Source: JBBQZU01 sp038207425
GTDB lineage: Bacteria; Bacteroidota; Bacteroidia; Flavobacteriales_D; Cryomorphaceae
DNA length: 64,000 bases
Direction of reading: 5' to 3'
Assembly (NCBI GenBank): GCA_038207425.1
Contig: JBBQZU010000013.1
Coordinates: forward strand, 35,064-99,063
In this document: positions 18,447-26,898 of the stretch, piece after piece
Layout: each line of letters begins with the position of its first letter
Numbering within the stretch: the first letter of the stretch is position 1
The notes under the pieces: model-generated
The model's database searches: none
Told to the model about the DNA's origin: nothing
What the model saw: the letters and a program-made list of their open reading frames with translations, nothing else
Translations under genes and position numbers: made by a program

Positions 18447-19523
18447 ATGAATCAACCCGTTTCAATTGGGCTTGGAGTGATGTCAGGAACTTCACTTGAT
18501 GGCATTGACCTGGCACTTTGTACATTCGATAACGATCTAACTGCCAACATTCTATTATTCGATACAATGGCCTATCCTTCCGAGTTAAAAGAGAAAATTG
18601 CTTCAGTTCACACATTCAGTGCACTGCAATATTTCCACTTTCAAAATGAATATACGGCCTTTACATCCCGATGCATCGATACATTCTTAAACAAATCAGA
18701 AAAGAAACCCGATTTTATCGGGGCTCATGGACATACCGTATTTCATCAGCCCGAAGAGGCGCTTACAGTGCAAATGTTAAATGGCGCAATGCTTTCAGTT
18801 CTCACCGGCATTCCGGTGGTATGTGATTTTCGCACTTCTGATGTTGCCGCAGGCGGACAAGGTGCGCCATTAGTACCAATTGGTGATGCCCTGTTGTTTG
18901 GTGACTATGAAGCCTGTCTTAATATAGGAGGATTTGCCAATTTAAGCTACAATTCAACCGGCGGTAGAATTGCCTTTGATATAGCTCCGGCAAATATTGT
19001 TCTGAATTACTTGGCTGGTATGCTCGGGCGTGAATACGATCACAATGGAACCTTTGCAGCATCAGGAAAAGTGAACAATGCAATTCTTGATAAACTGAAT
19101 ATGCTTCCATATTATCATTTGCCACCTCCTAAATCATTAGGGCGCGAATGGGCTGAGGAGCGAATCATGCCTCTCATAAAGAAATCAGACATTTCCTGCT
19201 ATGATTTGCTCTGCACACTTACTGAGCATATTGCATATCAAATCGCTCAAAGCACTGTTCGTTTACCGAAAGGCAGCCGCATACTTTGCACAGGCGGCGG
19301 TACACACAACGTTTTTCTGGTAGAGCGCATTACTTATTATCTCGGCGGAATGATCGAATTAATAATCCCTGAAAAAGAGCTAATTGATGCCAAAGAAGCT
19401 TTGATATTTGCCCTTTTGGGGAAGCTGAGAATAGATGGAAAAGCAAATAGTATTCACACTGTTACTGGCGCACAATTTGACACTTGCGGCGGGGCTGTAT
19501 ACCTGCCTTCCGGCAAATGTTAA
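18447..19523 (+). CDS. anmK: Anhydro-N-acetylmuramic acid kinase
   Basis: 358 aa. It phosphorylates and opens 1,6-anhydroMurNAc to MurNAc-6-P in cell-wall recycling. The phosphate loop GVMSGTSLDGIDLAL sits at residues 9-23. GAHGHTVFH, VCDFRTSDVAAGGQGAPLVP, NIGGFANLS and the C-terminal adenosine motif CTGGGTHNVFL are all visible. It is diverged from the acyl-CoA dehydrogenase, with a 59-base gap holding no clear consensus promoter. Confidence 0.95.
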   Translation: MNQPVSIGLGVMSGTSLDGIDLALCTFDNDLTANILLFDTMAYPSELKEKIASVHTFSALQYFHFQNEYTAFTSRCIDTFLNKSEKKPDFIGAHGHTVFHQPEEALTVQMLNGAMLSVLTGIPVVCDFRTSDVAAGGQGAPLVPIGDALLFGDYEACLNIGGFANLSYNSTGGRIAFDIAPANIVLNYLAGMLGREYDHNGTFAASGKVNNAILDKLNMLPYYHLPPPKSLGREWAEERIMPLIKKSDISCYDLLCTLTEHIAYQIAQSTVRLPKGSRILCTGGGTHNVFLVERITYYLGGMIELIIPEKELIDAKEALIFALLGKLRIDGKANSIHTVTGAQFDTCGGAVYLPSGKC

Positions 19524-19573
19524 TTTCTGATTAAGATTCTTATTACCGTAATCCAGTAACATATCCCTTTTGA

Positions 19574-19581
19574 TATATTTG
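19574..19581 (+). promoter_or_regulatory. -7 box upstream of the Glu/Leu-type dehydrogenase
   Basis: TATATTTG, an exact TAnnTTTG match 26 bases before the ATG. No TTG is seen at the expected -33 distance. Confidence 0.4.
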
Positions 19582-19606
19582 CGCCCTACCACAAACGAGG
19601 TAAATT

Positions 19607-20833
19607 ATGCGCGAACTTCTGAAAAGATTTGAAGATAAAAAGCCGGAAATTGTATTCGAGTGGAGCGATTCTGAAACCGATGCCATTGGATGGGTGGTAA
19701 TAAATTCGCTTCGTGGCGGCGCCGCCGGCGGGGGAACCCGAATGCGCAAGGGGCTTGATAAAAGAGAAGTAGAATCGCTTGCCAAAACAATGGAAGTTAA
19801 ATTTACGGTATCAGGCCCTCCCATTGGCGGTGCCAAAAGCGGCATAAATTTCGATCCTAAAGATCCAAGAAAACGCGGAGTGCTGGAGAGATGGTATAGA
19901 GCAGTGACCCCCCTATTGAAAAATTATTACGGAACCGGTGGCGATCTTAATATAGATGAGATTCATGAGGTAATACCCATTACGGAAGCATACGGACTGT
20001 GGCATCCGCAGGAAGGAGTAGTAACTGGGCATTTCAACCCTACGGATAGTCAAAAAATCAGACAAATAGGTCAGTTGCGCTTTGGTGTTTCAAAAGTTGT
20101 AGAAGACCCTCACTATACCCCTGCTGCATCACGTAAATATGTGGTTGCTGATATGATTACCGGATACGGTGTGGCCATGAGTATACTTCATTATTATACC
20201 CTTTCGGGAAAAGATTTTAAAGGTAAGCGCGCCATAATTCAAGGTTGGGGAAATGTAGGAGCTGCAGCCGCATACTATCTTTCGCAGGTAGGGCTGAAAG
20301 TGGTAGGTATCGTAGACCGCACCTGTGGAATTATACTTGCTGATGGCATACCTACCGAAGAAATCAAAAATCTATTTCTCAACAAGGAAGGCAATACCCT
20401 TACAGGTGAAGGGATGCTTACCTTCGATGAAGTGAATAAAAAAATCTGGGACGTACCTGCCGAAATTTTCCTACCATGTGCCGCATCGAGGTTGGTAACA
20501 AAGGATCAGATAGACCGTATGGTGAAAGCCGGGCTTGAAGTAGTGGCATCAGGCGCCAACGTGCCATTTGCTGATCCGGAAATATTTTTTGGCCCCACCA
20601 TGGAGTATGCAGATAAACAACTTGCACTGATACCCGATTTTATTGCCAATTGCGGTATGGCAAGAGTTTTTGCCTATTGCATGCAATCGGGAGCAGAGAT
20701 GAGCGATCAGGCCATTTTCGGTGATACCAGCGATACCATTCGCCATGCACTTGAAAAGGTATTCAAAAAAAACGCAACCCGCCGGAACTTAGCAGCGACC
20801 TCTTTTGAGATCGCATTATCACAACTGATCTAA
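19607..20833 (+). CDS. Glu/Leu/Phe/Val family amino-acid dehydrogenase
   Basis: 408 aa. The family oxidatively deaminates an L-amino acid with NAD(P). The substrate-site block PPIGGAKSGINFDP carries the expected lysine, and YYGTGGDLNIDE follows. The Rossmann loop is IIQGWGNVGAAAAYYLS. Length and the GGAAGGGTRM block near the N-terminus are closer to leucine/valine-type dehydrogenases than to classical glutamate dehydrogenases, but substrate choice cannot be decided here. nhaD starts 4 bases after its stop, so they share a transcript. Confidence 0.88.
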   Translation: MRELLKRFEDKKPEIVFEWSDSETDAIGWVVINSLRGGAAGGGTRMRKGLDKREVESLAKTMEVKFTVSGPPIGGAKSGINFDPKDPRKRGVLERWYRAVTPLLKNYYGTGGDLNIDEIHEVIPITEAYGLWHPQEGVVTGHFNPTDSQKIRQIGQLRFGVSKVVEDPHYTPAASRKYVVADMITGYGVAMSILHYYTLSGKDFKGKRAIIQGWGNVGAAAAYYLSQVGLKVVGIVDRTCGIILADGIPTEEIKNLFLNKEGNTLTGEGMLTFDEVNKKIWDVPAEIFLPCAASRLVTKDQIDRMVKAGLEVVASGANVPFADPEIFFGPTMEYADKQLALIPDFIANCGMARVFAYCMQSGAEMSDQAIFGDTSDTIRHALEKVFKKNATRRNLAATSFEIALSQLI

Positions 20834-20836
20834 AAA

Positions 20837-22201
20837 ATGGAAATAGCGATTATCTTGGTTTTCGTATGCGGCTATCTTGCAATTGCGCTTGAACACCCGT
20901 TGCATATTGACAAAGCTGCGTCAGCCCTTATTCTTGGAGTAATGTGCTGGGCACTCTTTGTTCTGGGGGTGCAAAGTGTGCCTGAAGGACTAACGGCTGA
21001 GTTCAGCCAGTTCATTCACGAAAATGGCATGTTGGGTGAATCCGAACAACTGCCCGTATTTCTAGAACAAAGGCTTTTGTATCACATCAGCGAAATAGCC
21101 AGCATTCTCTTCTTTCTGATGGGCGCAATGACCATCGTAGAATTGGTGGACGCCCATGAGGGCTTTCGCTTGATAACCGACCGGATAAAGACCACAAATA
21201 AAGTGAAGTTGCTCTGGATATTGAGTATTCTAACATTTTTCTTCAGCGCTGTTCTTGACAATCTTACTACCACCATCGTAATGATTTCTCTTCTCAGAAA
21301 GCTTGTTGAAGATAAAAAAACACGTTGGTTTTTTGTTGGTTTCGTGGTAATTGCTGCCAATGCCGGAGGCTCATGGTCGCCTATTGGCGACGTAACTACT
21401 ACCATGCTGTGGATCAAAAAGCAATTGCCCGATGTACCAGCTATCGTACTGAATCTGTTTATTCCAAGTCTTATAGCTGTGCTGGTTCCGTTAACAATTC
21501 TCTCCTTTACGATGAAGGGGGAAGTGGCGCGTCCTGAAAAAAAAGTAAACGATGATGAACATGAAGTACATGTGTCAGACCGTGAGCGAAATTTTATTTT
21601 TATAGCTGGTATTCTGGGCTTGCTGTTTGTTCCCGTATTTAAAACCGTAACCCATTTACCTCCCTTTATGGGTATCATGCTCAGTCTTGGTGTATTGTGG
21701 CTTATTACCGAGATTATGCATGGGCGCAAGCTGTATGATGAAAAGCAAAAATTGTCCGTGCTTTCCGTATTAAGAAAAATTGACACCGCTTCAGTGCTGT
21801 TCTTTCTGGGAATTTTGCTTGGAGTTTCAGCTCTGCAAGAAGTAGGTATACTAGGTAGTGTAGCCGCCGGACTTGATAAGTCTATAGGAAATATTTACGC
21901 CATCAATATGGCCATCGGCCTCTTCTCAGCGATTGTTGACAATGTACCCCTTGTAGCAGCGGCCCAGGGCATGTATCCTATTGCAGCAGAAGGCCCTTTT
22001 GCTCCAAGCGGAGACTTTTGGCTCTTTTTGGCTTATTGCGCAGGTACTGGCGGAAGCGCTCTAATTATTGGCTCAGCAGCCGGAGTAGCCGCCATGGGCC
22101 TGGAGCGTATCGATTTTATCTGGTACCTTAAAAATATGTCATGGCTCGCTATTATCGGCTATGTATCAGGCGCTGCGGTATTCATACTGGCTAGTGCATA
22201 A
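20837..22201 (+). CDS. nhaD: Sodium:proton antiporter, NhaD type
   Basis: 454 aa integral inner-membrane protein with about 12 hydrophobic segments. The first runs from residue 1 (MEIAIILVFVCGYLAIALE). Family markers are the charged/Asn-rich transport segments VLDNLTTTIVMISLL and NAGGSWSPIGDVTTTMLW, and the second repeat AIVDNVPLVAAAQGMYP and GTGGSALIIGSAAG. NhaD exchanges internal Na+/Li+ for protons, which fits a marine or brackish lifestyle. It follows the amino-acid dehydrogenase by 4 bases. Symbol by family resemblance. Confidence 0.9.
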   Translation: MEIAIILVFVCGYLAIALEHPLHIDKAASALILGVMCWALFVLGVQSVPEGLTAEFSQFIHENGMLGESEQLPVFLEQRLLYHISEIASILFFLMGAMTIVELVDAHEGFRLITDRIKTTNKVKLLWILSILTFFFSAVLDNLTTTIVMISLLRKLVEDKKTRWFFVGFVVIAANAGGSWSPIGDVTTTMLWIKKQLPDVPAIVLNLFIPSLIAVLVPLTILSFTMKGEVARPEKKVNDDEHEVHVSDRERNFIFIAGILGLLFVPVFKTVTHLPPFMGIMLSLGVLWLITEIMHGRKLYDEKQKLSVLSVLRKIDTASVLFFLGILLGVSALQEVGILGSVAAGLDKSIGNIYAINMAIGLFSAIVDNVPLVAAAQGMYPIAAEGPFAPSGDFWLFLAYCAGTGGSALIIGSAAGVAAMGLERIDFIWYLKNMSWLAIIGYVSGAAVFILASA

Positions 22202-22269
22202 TTTCTCCATTAGTAAGGCGTTTAATGCCAAATCAAAGCGTATTCTTGTCAATCATTTAACAACAACTT

Positions 22270-22953
22270 ATGCTCCTGCAAATCAACACCGGCGGCAATG
22301 CCGCAGCCGATATCCTACCTACGGAAGAAACCATCTCTGTTTGGCAACTAATAGTTGATGGAGGCTGGTATATTATGGTACCCCTTGCAATTCTTTCAAT
22401 CGTAGCGGTGTACATTTTTGCCGAAAGGTGGATGGCCATAAATAAAGCGAACAAGGAAGACAAAGATTTCATGAACCGAATCAAAGATTACGTGAGCGAT
22501 GGGAAACTCGAGGCGGCAAGAACCCTTTGCACCGCTTCAGATACACCAGTAGCCCGTATGATCGACAAGGGCATAGCCCGCATAGGGAAGCCGATGGACG
22601 ATGTGGCAGCTTCAATTGAAAACGTTGGCAAGCTGGAAGTTTACAAACTTGAAAAAGGCTTGGCCATGCTTGCAACAGTGGCAGGTGCAGCCCCAATGAT
22701 CGGATTTCTTGGTACCGTAATCGGTATGATATTCACTTTTCATGCGATGAAAATCGCAGGAAACGGAGTTGAAATTGCAGCGCTTTCAGGCGGTATTATG
22801 CAGGCCATGGTAACTACCGTGGCAGGTTTGGTAATTGGCATTATGGCTTACATAGCCTACAATACGCTGGTGGTGAGAGTTGACAAGATTGTGCATAGAA
22901 TGGAAGCCAAAACAATTGAATTCATCGACCTGCTCGAAGAACCCGGAAAATAA
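22270..22953 (+). CDS. exbB: MotA/TolQ/ExbB proton channel family protein
   Basis: 227 aa inner-membrane protein. A hydrophobic segment lies at about residues 34-54 (WYIMVPLAILSIVAVYIFAE), with two more in the second half (MLATVAGAAPMIGFLGTVIG and TTVAGLVIGIMAYIAY). The block GFLGTVIGMIFTFHAM is the ExbB/TolQ signature. With ExbD and TonB it uses the proton gradient to energise outer-membrane receptors. Its last stop base is the first base of the exbD ATG, so translation is coupled. Confidence 0.93.
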   Translation: MLLQINTGGNAAADILPTEETISVWQLIVDGGWYIMVPLAILSIVAVYIFAERWMAINKANKEDKDFMNRIKDYVSDGKLEAARTLCTASDTPVARMIDKGIARIGKPMDDVAASIENVGKLEVYKLEKGLAMLATVAGAAPMIGFLGTVIGMIFTFHAMKIAGNGVEIAALSGGIMQAMVTTVAGLVIGIMAYIAYNTLVVRVDKIVHRMEAKTIEFIDLLEEPGK

Positions 22954-23351
22954 TGCCTATGAACCTGCGTTCGCGAAATAAAGTAAGTGCAGCATTCAGC
23001 ATGTCGTCAATGACCGACCTGGTGTTTCTGCTGCTCATTTTCTTCATCATCGTATCTACTTTGGTTAGCCCCTACTCATTGCCGGTAGACCTCCCTGTAA
23101 GCAAAAACCGCTCTGACAATAAGCAAAATGTTGCCCTGAGAATTGATGCTGACCTTACATATTCTGTAAACAATGAGATAATCAATCAGGCCGCGCTCGA
23201 GTCAGAACTGGCATCAAAATTGGTCTCATTTGATAATCCAAGCATTATACTCCATGTAGACCAGAGTGTGCCAACCGGCGAAACGGTGAAAGTGCTCGAC
23301 GTGGCAAAGCGCAATAAATGGAAAATAGTACTGGCCACCAAACCTAAGTAA
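22953..23351 (+). CDS. exbD: Biopolymer transport protein ExbD/TolR
   Basis: 132 aa. One transmembrane segment lies at residues 22-41 (LVFLLLIFFIIVSTL), preceded by the functional Asp in SMTDLVF. A small periplasmic domain follows. It is the stator partner of ExbB. ATG 22953 overlaps the exbB stop, and a second ATG lies two codons later (MPMNL), so the start is uncertain by 6 bases. tonB starts 3 bases after the stop. Confidence 0.92.
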   Translation: MPMNLRSRNKVSAAFSMSSMTDLVFLLLIFFIIVSTLVSPYSLPVDLPVSKNRSDNKQNVALRIDADLTYSVNNEIINQAALESELASKLVSFDNPSIILHVDQSVPTGETVKVLDVAKRNKWKIVLATKPK

Positions 23352-23354
23352 GCC

Positions 23355-24170
23355 ATGAGTGCCGAAGAAAAAAAGCGCAAACGAACCGCCTTGATAATTA
23401 CCATTGCCTTTCATGTATTGGCAACTATCCTGTTTTTGCTTTTTGGCCTGACACAACCAAACCCATTACCCGAAGATGCAGGAGCCTCTGTGGAGTTTGG
23501 CTGGGATGAGAATGCAGCCGGTGCAGTAGTAGCCTCAAGCGATGTGGTTCCTACTCCGCAGGAACCGGAACCTCTAAGCACCGCGCAGCCGGTAGAAACC
23601 CCGGTAGATGATGTAGCTACCGATGAAGATAGTGAAGTAGTAATACCGCCGAAAAAAGAAGAAAATAAGCCGAAAAAGGAAAAACTCAAGGAACCGAACA
23701 AGCCTAAAGAAGAAACCAAACCCAAGGAAGAAACCAAGCCCAAAGAAGAGCCCAAACCACAAATAAATCAAGCGCTTAGCGAGGCGCTCGGACAAATTGG
23801 CAAAGGCGGAGGAACCAAAGGCGATGGCGAAGGCGAAGGCACTCAAGGAAACCCTCAGGGTACTACCGGCACAGGCAGTCTTGGCGGCGGCAATGGAAGC
23901 TGGGAGCTATCAGGCAGAAGCATGATGCCCGGATTTGGCACCAAAATATCCACTACCAATGAAGAAGGAATTGTTGTGTTGAACATAACCGTTGACCGCA
24001 ATGGCAAGGTAATCAATGCAACCCCCAACCTGAAGGAATCGACATCCACTTCACAGTATCTGATCAATCTGGCAAAAAACGATGCCCTAAAAAACTTCAG
24101 GTATAATGCTGATGCAAATGCATCCATTGAACAGCGGGGCAAAATACGCTACGTTTTCAAGCTGCAATGA
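23355..24170 (+). CDS. tonB: TonB-like energy transducer
   Basis: 271 aa. There is a short basic cytoplasmic tail (EEKKRKR) and one membrane anchor at residues 11-31. A periplasmic spacer follows, including a Lys/Pro/Glu repeat zone at about 98-135 (KPKEE repeated). Then comes a Gly-rich stretch at 150-181 and a TonB C-terminal domain at about 185-271 (EEGIVVLNITVDRNGKVI, ending IRYVFKL). It carries energy from ExbB/ExbD to TonB-dependent receptors. It is third in exbB-exbD-tonB, and its stop overlaps the folC ATG by 4 bases. Confidence 0.9.
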   Translation: MSAEEKKRKRTALIITIAFHVLATILFLLFGLTQPNPLPEDAGASVEFGWDENAAGAVVASSDVVPTPQEPEPLSTAQPVETPVDDVATDEDSEVVIPPKKEENKPKKEKLKEPNKPKEETKPKEETKPKEEPKPQINQALSEALGQIGKGGGTKGDGEGEGTQGNPQGTTGTGSLGGGNGSWELSGRSMMPGFGTKISTTNEEGIVVLNITVDRNGKVINATPNLKESTSTSQYLINLAKNDALKNFRYNADANASIEQRGKIRYVFKLQ

Positions 24171-25399
24171 CCTACCTTGAAGCTGTTGGATATCTTTTCA
24201 GTCAGCTACCCATGTTTCAGCGCATCGGGGCAGCAGCTTATAAAGCCAACCTTAGCAATACCATAGCCATTTGCGAAAGTCTTGGTAATCCGCAGCGAAA
24301 ATTTAAGTCAGTACACATAGCCGGCACCAATGGCAAAGGCTCCGTGTCAAGCACGCTGGCATCTGTTTTTGCAGAGAGCGGATACAAAACCGGATTGTTT
24401 ACTTCGCCCCATCTCAAGGATTTCAGGGAGCGCATTCGCATCAACGGCGCCATGATTCCTGAAGCAGCAGTGGTCAGTTTTCTTGAAAATTATATCGCAA
24501 ACTTAAGCCAGCTAAAACCTTCATTTTTTGAACTTACCTGTTGTATGGCATTCGAGTATTTCGCGCAAGAAAAAGTTGATATAGCTATACTCGAAACCGG
24601 TATGGGCGGCCGGCTCGACAGCACCAATGTAGTGCTGCCCGAACTCAGCATCATCACTTCTATAAGCCTAGACCACCAGCAGTTTTTGGGTGATACCATT
24701 TCAAAAATAGCGGCTGAGAAAGGCGGTATTATCAAGCCTGGAATACCCGTGTTAATTTCAGAAAATGGAGCAGAAGCATTAGCAGTGCTAGCAGAACAAA
24801 GCCTTTCGGCAAATGCGCCTGCCACCATTGTGAAAGCAGTTGATGCCGGACTGCAAACTGACCTTGGAGGTATATACCAGCAAGAAAATATGCGCACCGT
24901 GCGAAAAGCCATTGAAATGTTGAGAGCAATTGGCTGGAGCCTTCCGGTAAATGATGTGGAACGCGGGGCACTTCAGGTCATTAAAAATACCGGGCTTCGC
25001 GGACGCTGGGAGGTACTCAGTGAGCAGCCAAAAATAATTGCCGACGTAGGCCACAACGAAGAAGGGGTGCGCATGGTAGTGCAAATGCTCGCGCGACAAA
25101 AATACAAGCGACTGCACATCGTATGGGGAATGGTAGGCGATAAGGACAGCACGGCGATACTCTCCCAATTGCCTGCTGATGCAAGCTACTACTGGTGCAA
25201 GCCGCATATACCACGTGGTAAAGCTGAAGATATTCTGCGAATTGAAGCCGAAGCTTTTGGCTTAAAGGGGCCTTCATACCCATCCGTATTGGCGGCATTA
25301 GCGGCAGCGAGGTCCATTGCCAACCCTGCTGACTTGATTTTTACAGGGGGGAGTGTATTTGTAGTTGGTGAAATTCTATCCACCATCGATGGTAAGTAG
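24167..25399 (+). CDS. folC: Folylpolyglutamate synthase / dihydrofolate synthase
   Basis: 410 aa, Mur-ligase fold. It adds glutamate to dihydropteroate and to folates. The ATP loop is HIAGTNGKGSVSS, and FTSPHLKDFRERIRI is the folate-synthase signature. ILETGMGGRLDSTN and TSISLDHQQFLGDT are typical of the family. The C-terminal domain has ADVGHNEEGVRM. The start ATG overlaps the tonB stop (ATGA), so it ends the exbB-exbD-tonB-folC operon. It is followed by about 150 AT-rich bases leading to the tRNA-Val promoter. Confidence 0.95.
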   Translation: MTYLEAVGYLFSQLPMFQRIGAAAYKANLSNTIAICESLGNPQRKFKSVHIAGTNGKGSVSSTLASVFAESGYKTGLFTSPHLKDFRERIRINGAMIPEAAVVSFLENYIANLSQLKPSFFELTCCMAFEYFAQEKVDIAILETGMGGRLDSTNVVLPELSIITSISLDHQQFLGDTISKIAAEKGGIIKPGIPVLISENGAEALAVLAEQSLSANAPATIVKAVDAGLQTDLGGIYQQENMRTVRKAIEMLRAIGWSLPVNDVERGALQVIKNTGLRGRWEVLSEQPKIIADVGHNEEGVRMVVQMLARQKYKRLHIVWGMVGDKDSTAILSQLPADASYYWCKPHIPRGKAEDILRIEAEAFGLKGPSYPSVLAALAAARSIANPADLIFTGGSVFVVGEILSTIDGK

Positions 25400-25496
25400 T
25401 ATCAATTTTATGAATGCCATAATAATTGATTATCTGATTGTTATGGCTATAATTTCATGGATTAATTAATTTATTTGGAAAAAAAGCTGAAACAAT

Positions 25497-25525
25497 TTGC
25501 AACAATGAAAATTCATCTATATTTG
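25497..25525 (+). promoter_or_regulatory. tRNA-Val promoter (TTG-N18-TATATTTG)
   Basis: TTG at 25497-25499, an 18-base spacer and TATATTTG at 25518-25525, both elements exact. The tRNA starts 21 bases further on. Confidence 0.65.
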
Positions 25526-25546
25526 CAGTCCGAAAATGAAAAATTA

Positions 25547-25621
25547 GGGCGATTAGCTCAGCTGGTTCAGAGCACCTGCCTTACAAGCAGGGGGTCGTAG
25601 GTTCGAATCCTACATCGCCCA
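25547..25621 (+). tRNA. tRNA-Val(UAC)
   Basis: A complete cloverleaf of 75 nt. The acceptor stem GGGCGAT pairs with ATCGCCC. The anticodon stem CCTGC/GCAGG encloses the loop CTTACAA, which gives anticodon TAC and reads Val GUA codons. The T-arm contains GGTTCGAATCC. The discriminator is A and CCA is not encoded. It has its own promoter and is followed at once by an intrinsic terminator. The 3' half is copied 173 bases downstream. Confidence 0.97.
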
Positions 25622-25678
25622 CATCCAAAACCCTGCACAAGCGTGCAGGGTTTTTTTATGCCCAAACATTCGCAAGCC
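25606..25678 (+). repeat. 73-bp direct repeat, copy 1 (tRNA-Val 3' end plus terminator)
   Basis: These 73 bases start inside the T-loop of tRNA-Val (AATCCTACATCGCCCA), cover the terminator and end at CGCAAGCC. They recur without a mismatch at 25779-25851. Confidence 0.9.
25627..25657 (+). terminator. Intrinsic terminator of tRNA-Val
   Basis: AAACCCTGCAC pairs with GTGCAGGGTTT around a 4-base loop and a run of seven T follows. An identical hairpin is present at 25800-25830 within the second repeat copy. Confidence 0.9.
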
Positions 25679-25713
25679 CAGAGGGATTGAACGAATGTAT
25701 GGGCATAAAAAAA
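25651..25713. repeat. Inverted repeat between the tRNA genes
   Basis: The arm at 25651-25672 (from the T-run to ACATTCG) pairs with 25692-25713 at 21 of 22 positions around a 19-base loop. Beyond the right arm the sequence keeps a rough inverted likeness to the tRNA-Val terminator (AAAACC then TGCA on the minus strand). The spacer may therefore hold a third, diverged and inverted copy of the same block. Confidence 0.75.
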
Positions 25714-25778
25714 CAGCATACAGAAGGAATGCAGGTTTTGAATGGGTACAAGGGCTCCCGGAAATGGATCTCGCAAGT

Positions 25779-25851
25779 AATCCTACATCGCCCACATCCA
25801 AAACCCTGCACAAGCGTGCAGGGTTTTTTTATGCCCAAACATTCGCAAGCC
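25779..25851 (+). repeat. 73-bp direct repeat, copy 2
   Basis: An exact copy of 25606-25678, giving a truncated tRNA-Val tail without the 5' half plus a full terminator. It lies about 60 bases before tRNA-Leu and has no obvious function of its own. Confidence 0.9.
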
Positions 25852-25893
25852 TATCCTACTTAAAGTTTGACCAAGCATTCCAAAATTCTGATT

Positions 25894-25901
25894 TATCTTT
25901 G
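25894..25901 (+). promoter_or_regulatory. -7 box of the tRNA-Leu promoter
   Basis: TATCTTTG, an exact TAnnTTTG match, 10 bases before the tRNA. A TTG lies 24 bases further upstream, a little longer than usual. Confidence 0.5.
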
Positions 25902-25911
25902 CAACCCTTCC

Positions 25912-25997
25912 GCCGAAGTGGTGAAATTGGTAGACACGCATGTTTCAGGGACATGTGCCCATCGGGTGTGGGGGTTCGAGTCCCTTCTTCGGCACCA
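25912..25997 (+). tRNA. tRNA-Leu(CAG)
   Basis: 86 nt with the long variable arm of class II tRNAs (GTGCCCATCGGGTGT). The acceptor GCCGAAG pairs with CTTCGGC. The anticodon stem CATGT/ACATG holds the loop TTCAGGG, which gives anticodon CAG. The T-arm has GGTTCGAGTCC. CCA is encoded after discriminator A, unlike in the neighbouring tRNA-Val. Confidence 0.97.
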
Positions 25998-26124
25998 AAA
26001 AGCTCCGACCCCAATCAGGTCAGGGCTTTTGCCATTTATATTACTCAATTGCCATTCGCATACTGCAAATTGAAACTTATCACATATTGAGAACGCAGCA
26101 AATAAAAGGGTGTACCTTCGGTTT

Positions 26125-26898
26125 ATGAGAATGGGGTTGGCATACTTAAACTACCGCCGGAGGGCGAAGTCGCTTCATGGCATACACTCCCCCTTTGTAT
26201 ACAACCTTTCGGAAAAAGTACTTTTGAAAAACGGAGCCCACAAACAATGGGAAATTGAAGCACTGAGATATTCATTGCTTAACGATCACTCCACTATCGA
26301 AATAAATGATTTAGGCGCAGGTTCGCGCACTGCCGTCGGCAACTCCCGCAAAGTGAAAGAAATTGCCCAGTATTCATCATCGCCCAAAGTGATTGCCGCA
26401 ATGCTGCAGAGGCTTGCTGACTATATTGGCGCTGAGCGTATACTCGAGCTTGGCGCAAATCTGGGCATTACTACTTCATATCTTGCAGCGGCCAAAAGTG
26501 CAAAGAAGGTTATAGCAATAGAAGGCGATCCTTTAATGGCCATGAAAGCCAATGAGCATACAAACGATCTCGGATTGCCTGCGACGGTTATTTGCGGAAG
26601 CTTTGAAGAAGCTTTGCCCAAAGCACTCAATGAGCTTGGGTCAGTAGATTTGGCCTACCTCGACGGAAATCACCGAAAAGAACCTACCCTTCGCTATTTC
26701 AATGAAATACTGCCATATACAACCAACGAAACAGCCATAGCCATTGGCGACATACACTGGAGTGCAGAAATGGAAGATGCCTGGCATACGCTTATGGACC
26801 ATCCCTCCGTTGGAGTAACAATCGATCTATTTTATGTAGGCCTTGTTTTTTTTCGGAAAGATCAGGCCAAAGAACACTTTACCTTACAATACAAATGA
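26125..26898 (+). CDS. Class I SAM-dependent methyltransferase (O-methyltransferase-like)
   Basis: About 257 aa. The SAM loop is RILELGANLGITTSYLA, then KVIAIEGDP (acidic end of strand 2) and VDLAYLDGNHRKEPTLRYF, as in the DUF/O-methyltransferase_24 type with the DG.H motif. The N-terminus has RAKSLHGIHSPFVYNL, a conserved block in Bacteroidota homologues. ATG 26125 is preferred (26131 is possible) over GTG 26110. A TACCTTCG box at 26113-26120 would place the transcript start at or next to the ATG. The target is unknown. Its stop overlaps the ABC ATPase start by 4 bases. Confidence 0.82.
   Translation: MRMGLAYLNYRRRAKSLHGIHSPFVYNLSEKVLLKNGAHKQWEIEALRYSLLNDHSTIEINDLGAGSRTAVGNSRKVKEIAQYSSSPKVIAAMLQRLADYIGAERILELGANLGITTSYLAAAKSAKKVIAIEGDPLMAMKANEHTNDLGLPATVICGSFEEALPKALNELGSVDLAYLDGNHRKEPTLRYFNEILPYTTNETAIAIGDIHWSAEMEDAWHTLMDHPSVGVTIDLFYVGLVFFRKDQAKEHFTLQYK

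Noticed and set aside
23690..23760. Repeated AAGAAACCAAACCC-like units within tonB as a tandem DNA repeat or CRISPR
   Set aside because: They encode the KPKEE-rich spacer of TonB in frame; repeats are short, contiguous and without spacers.
25567..25838. Minus-strand ORFs across tRNA-Val and its repeats (products with CRIRTYDPLLVRQ)
   Set aside because: They are translations of the tRNA antisense strand and of the repeat/terminator block, a known annotation artefact.
25640..26000. Third tRNA gene at 25779
   Set aside because: Only the 3' half of tRNA-Val is present; no 5' acceptor strand, D-arm or anticodon arm precedes it.
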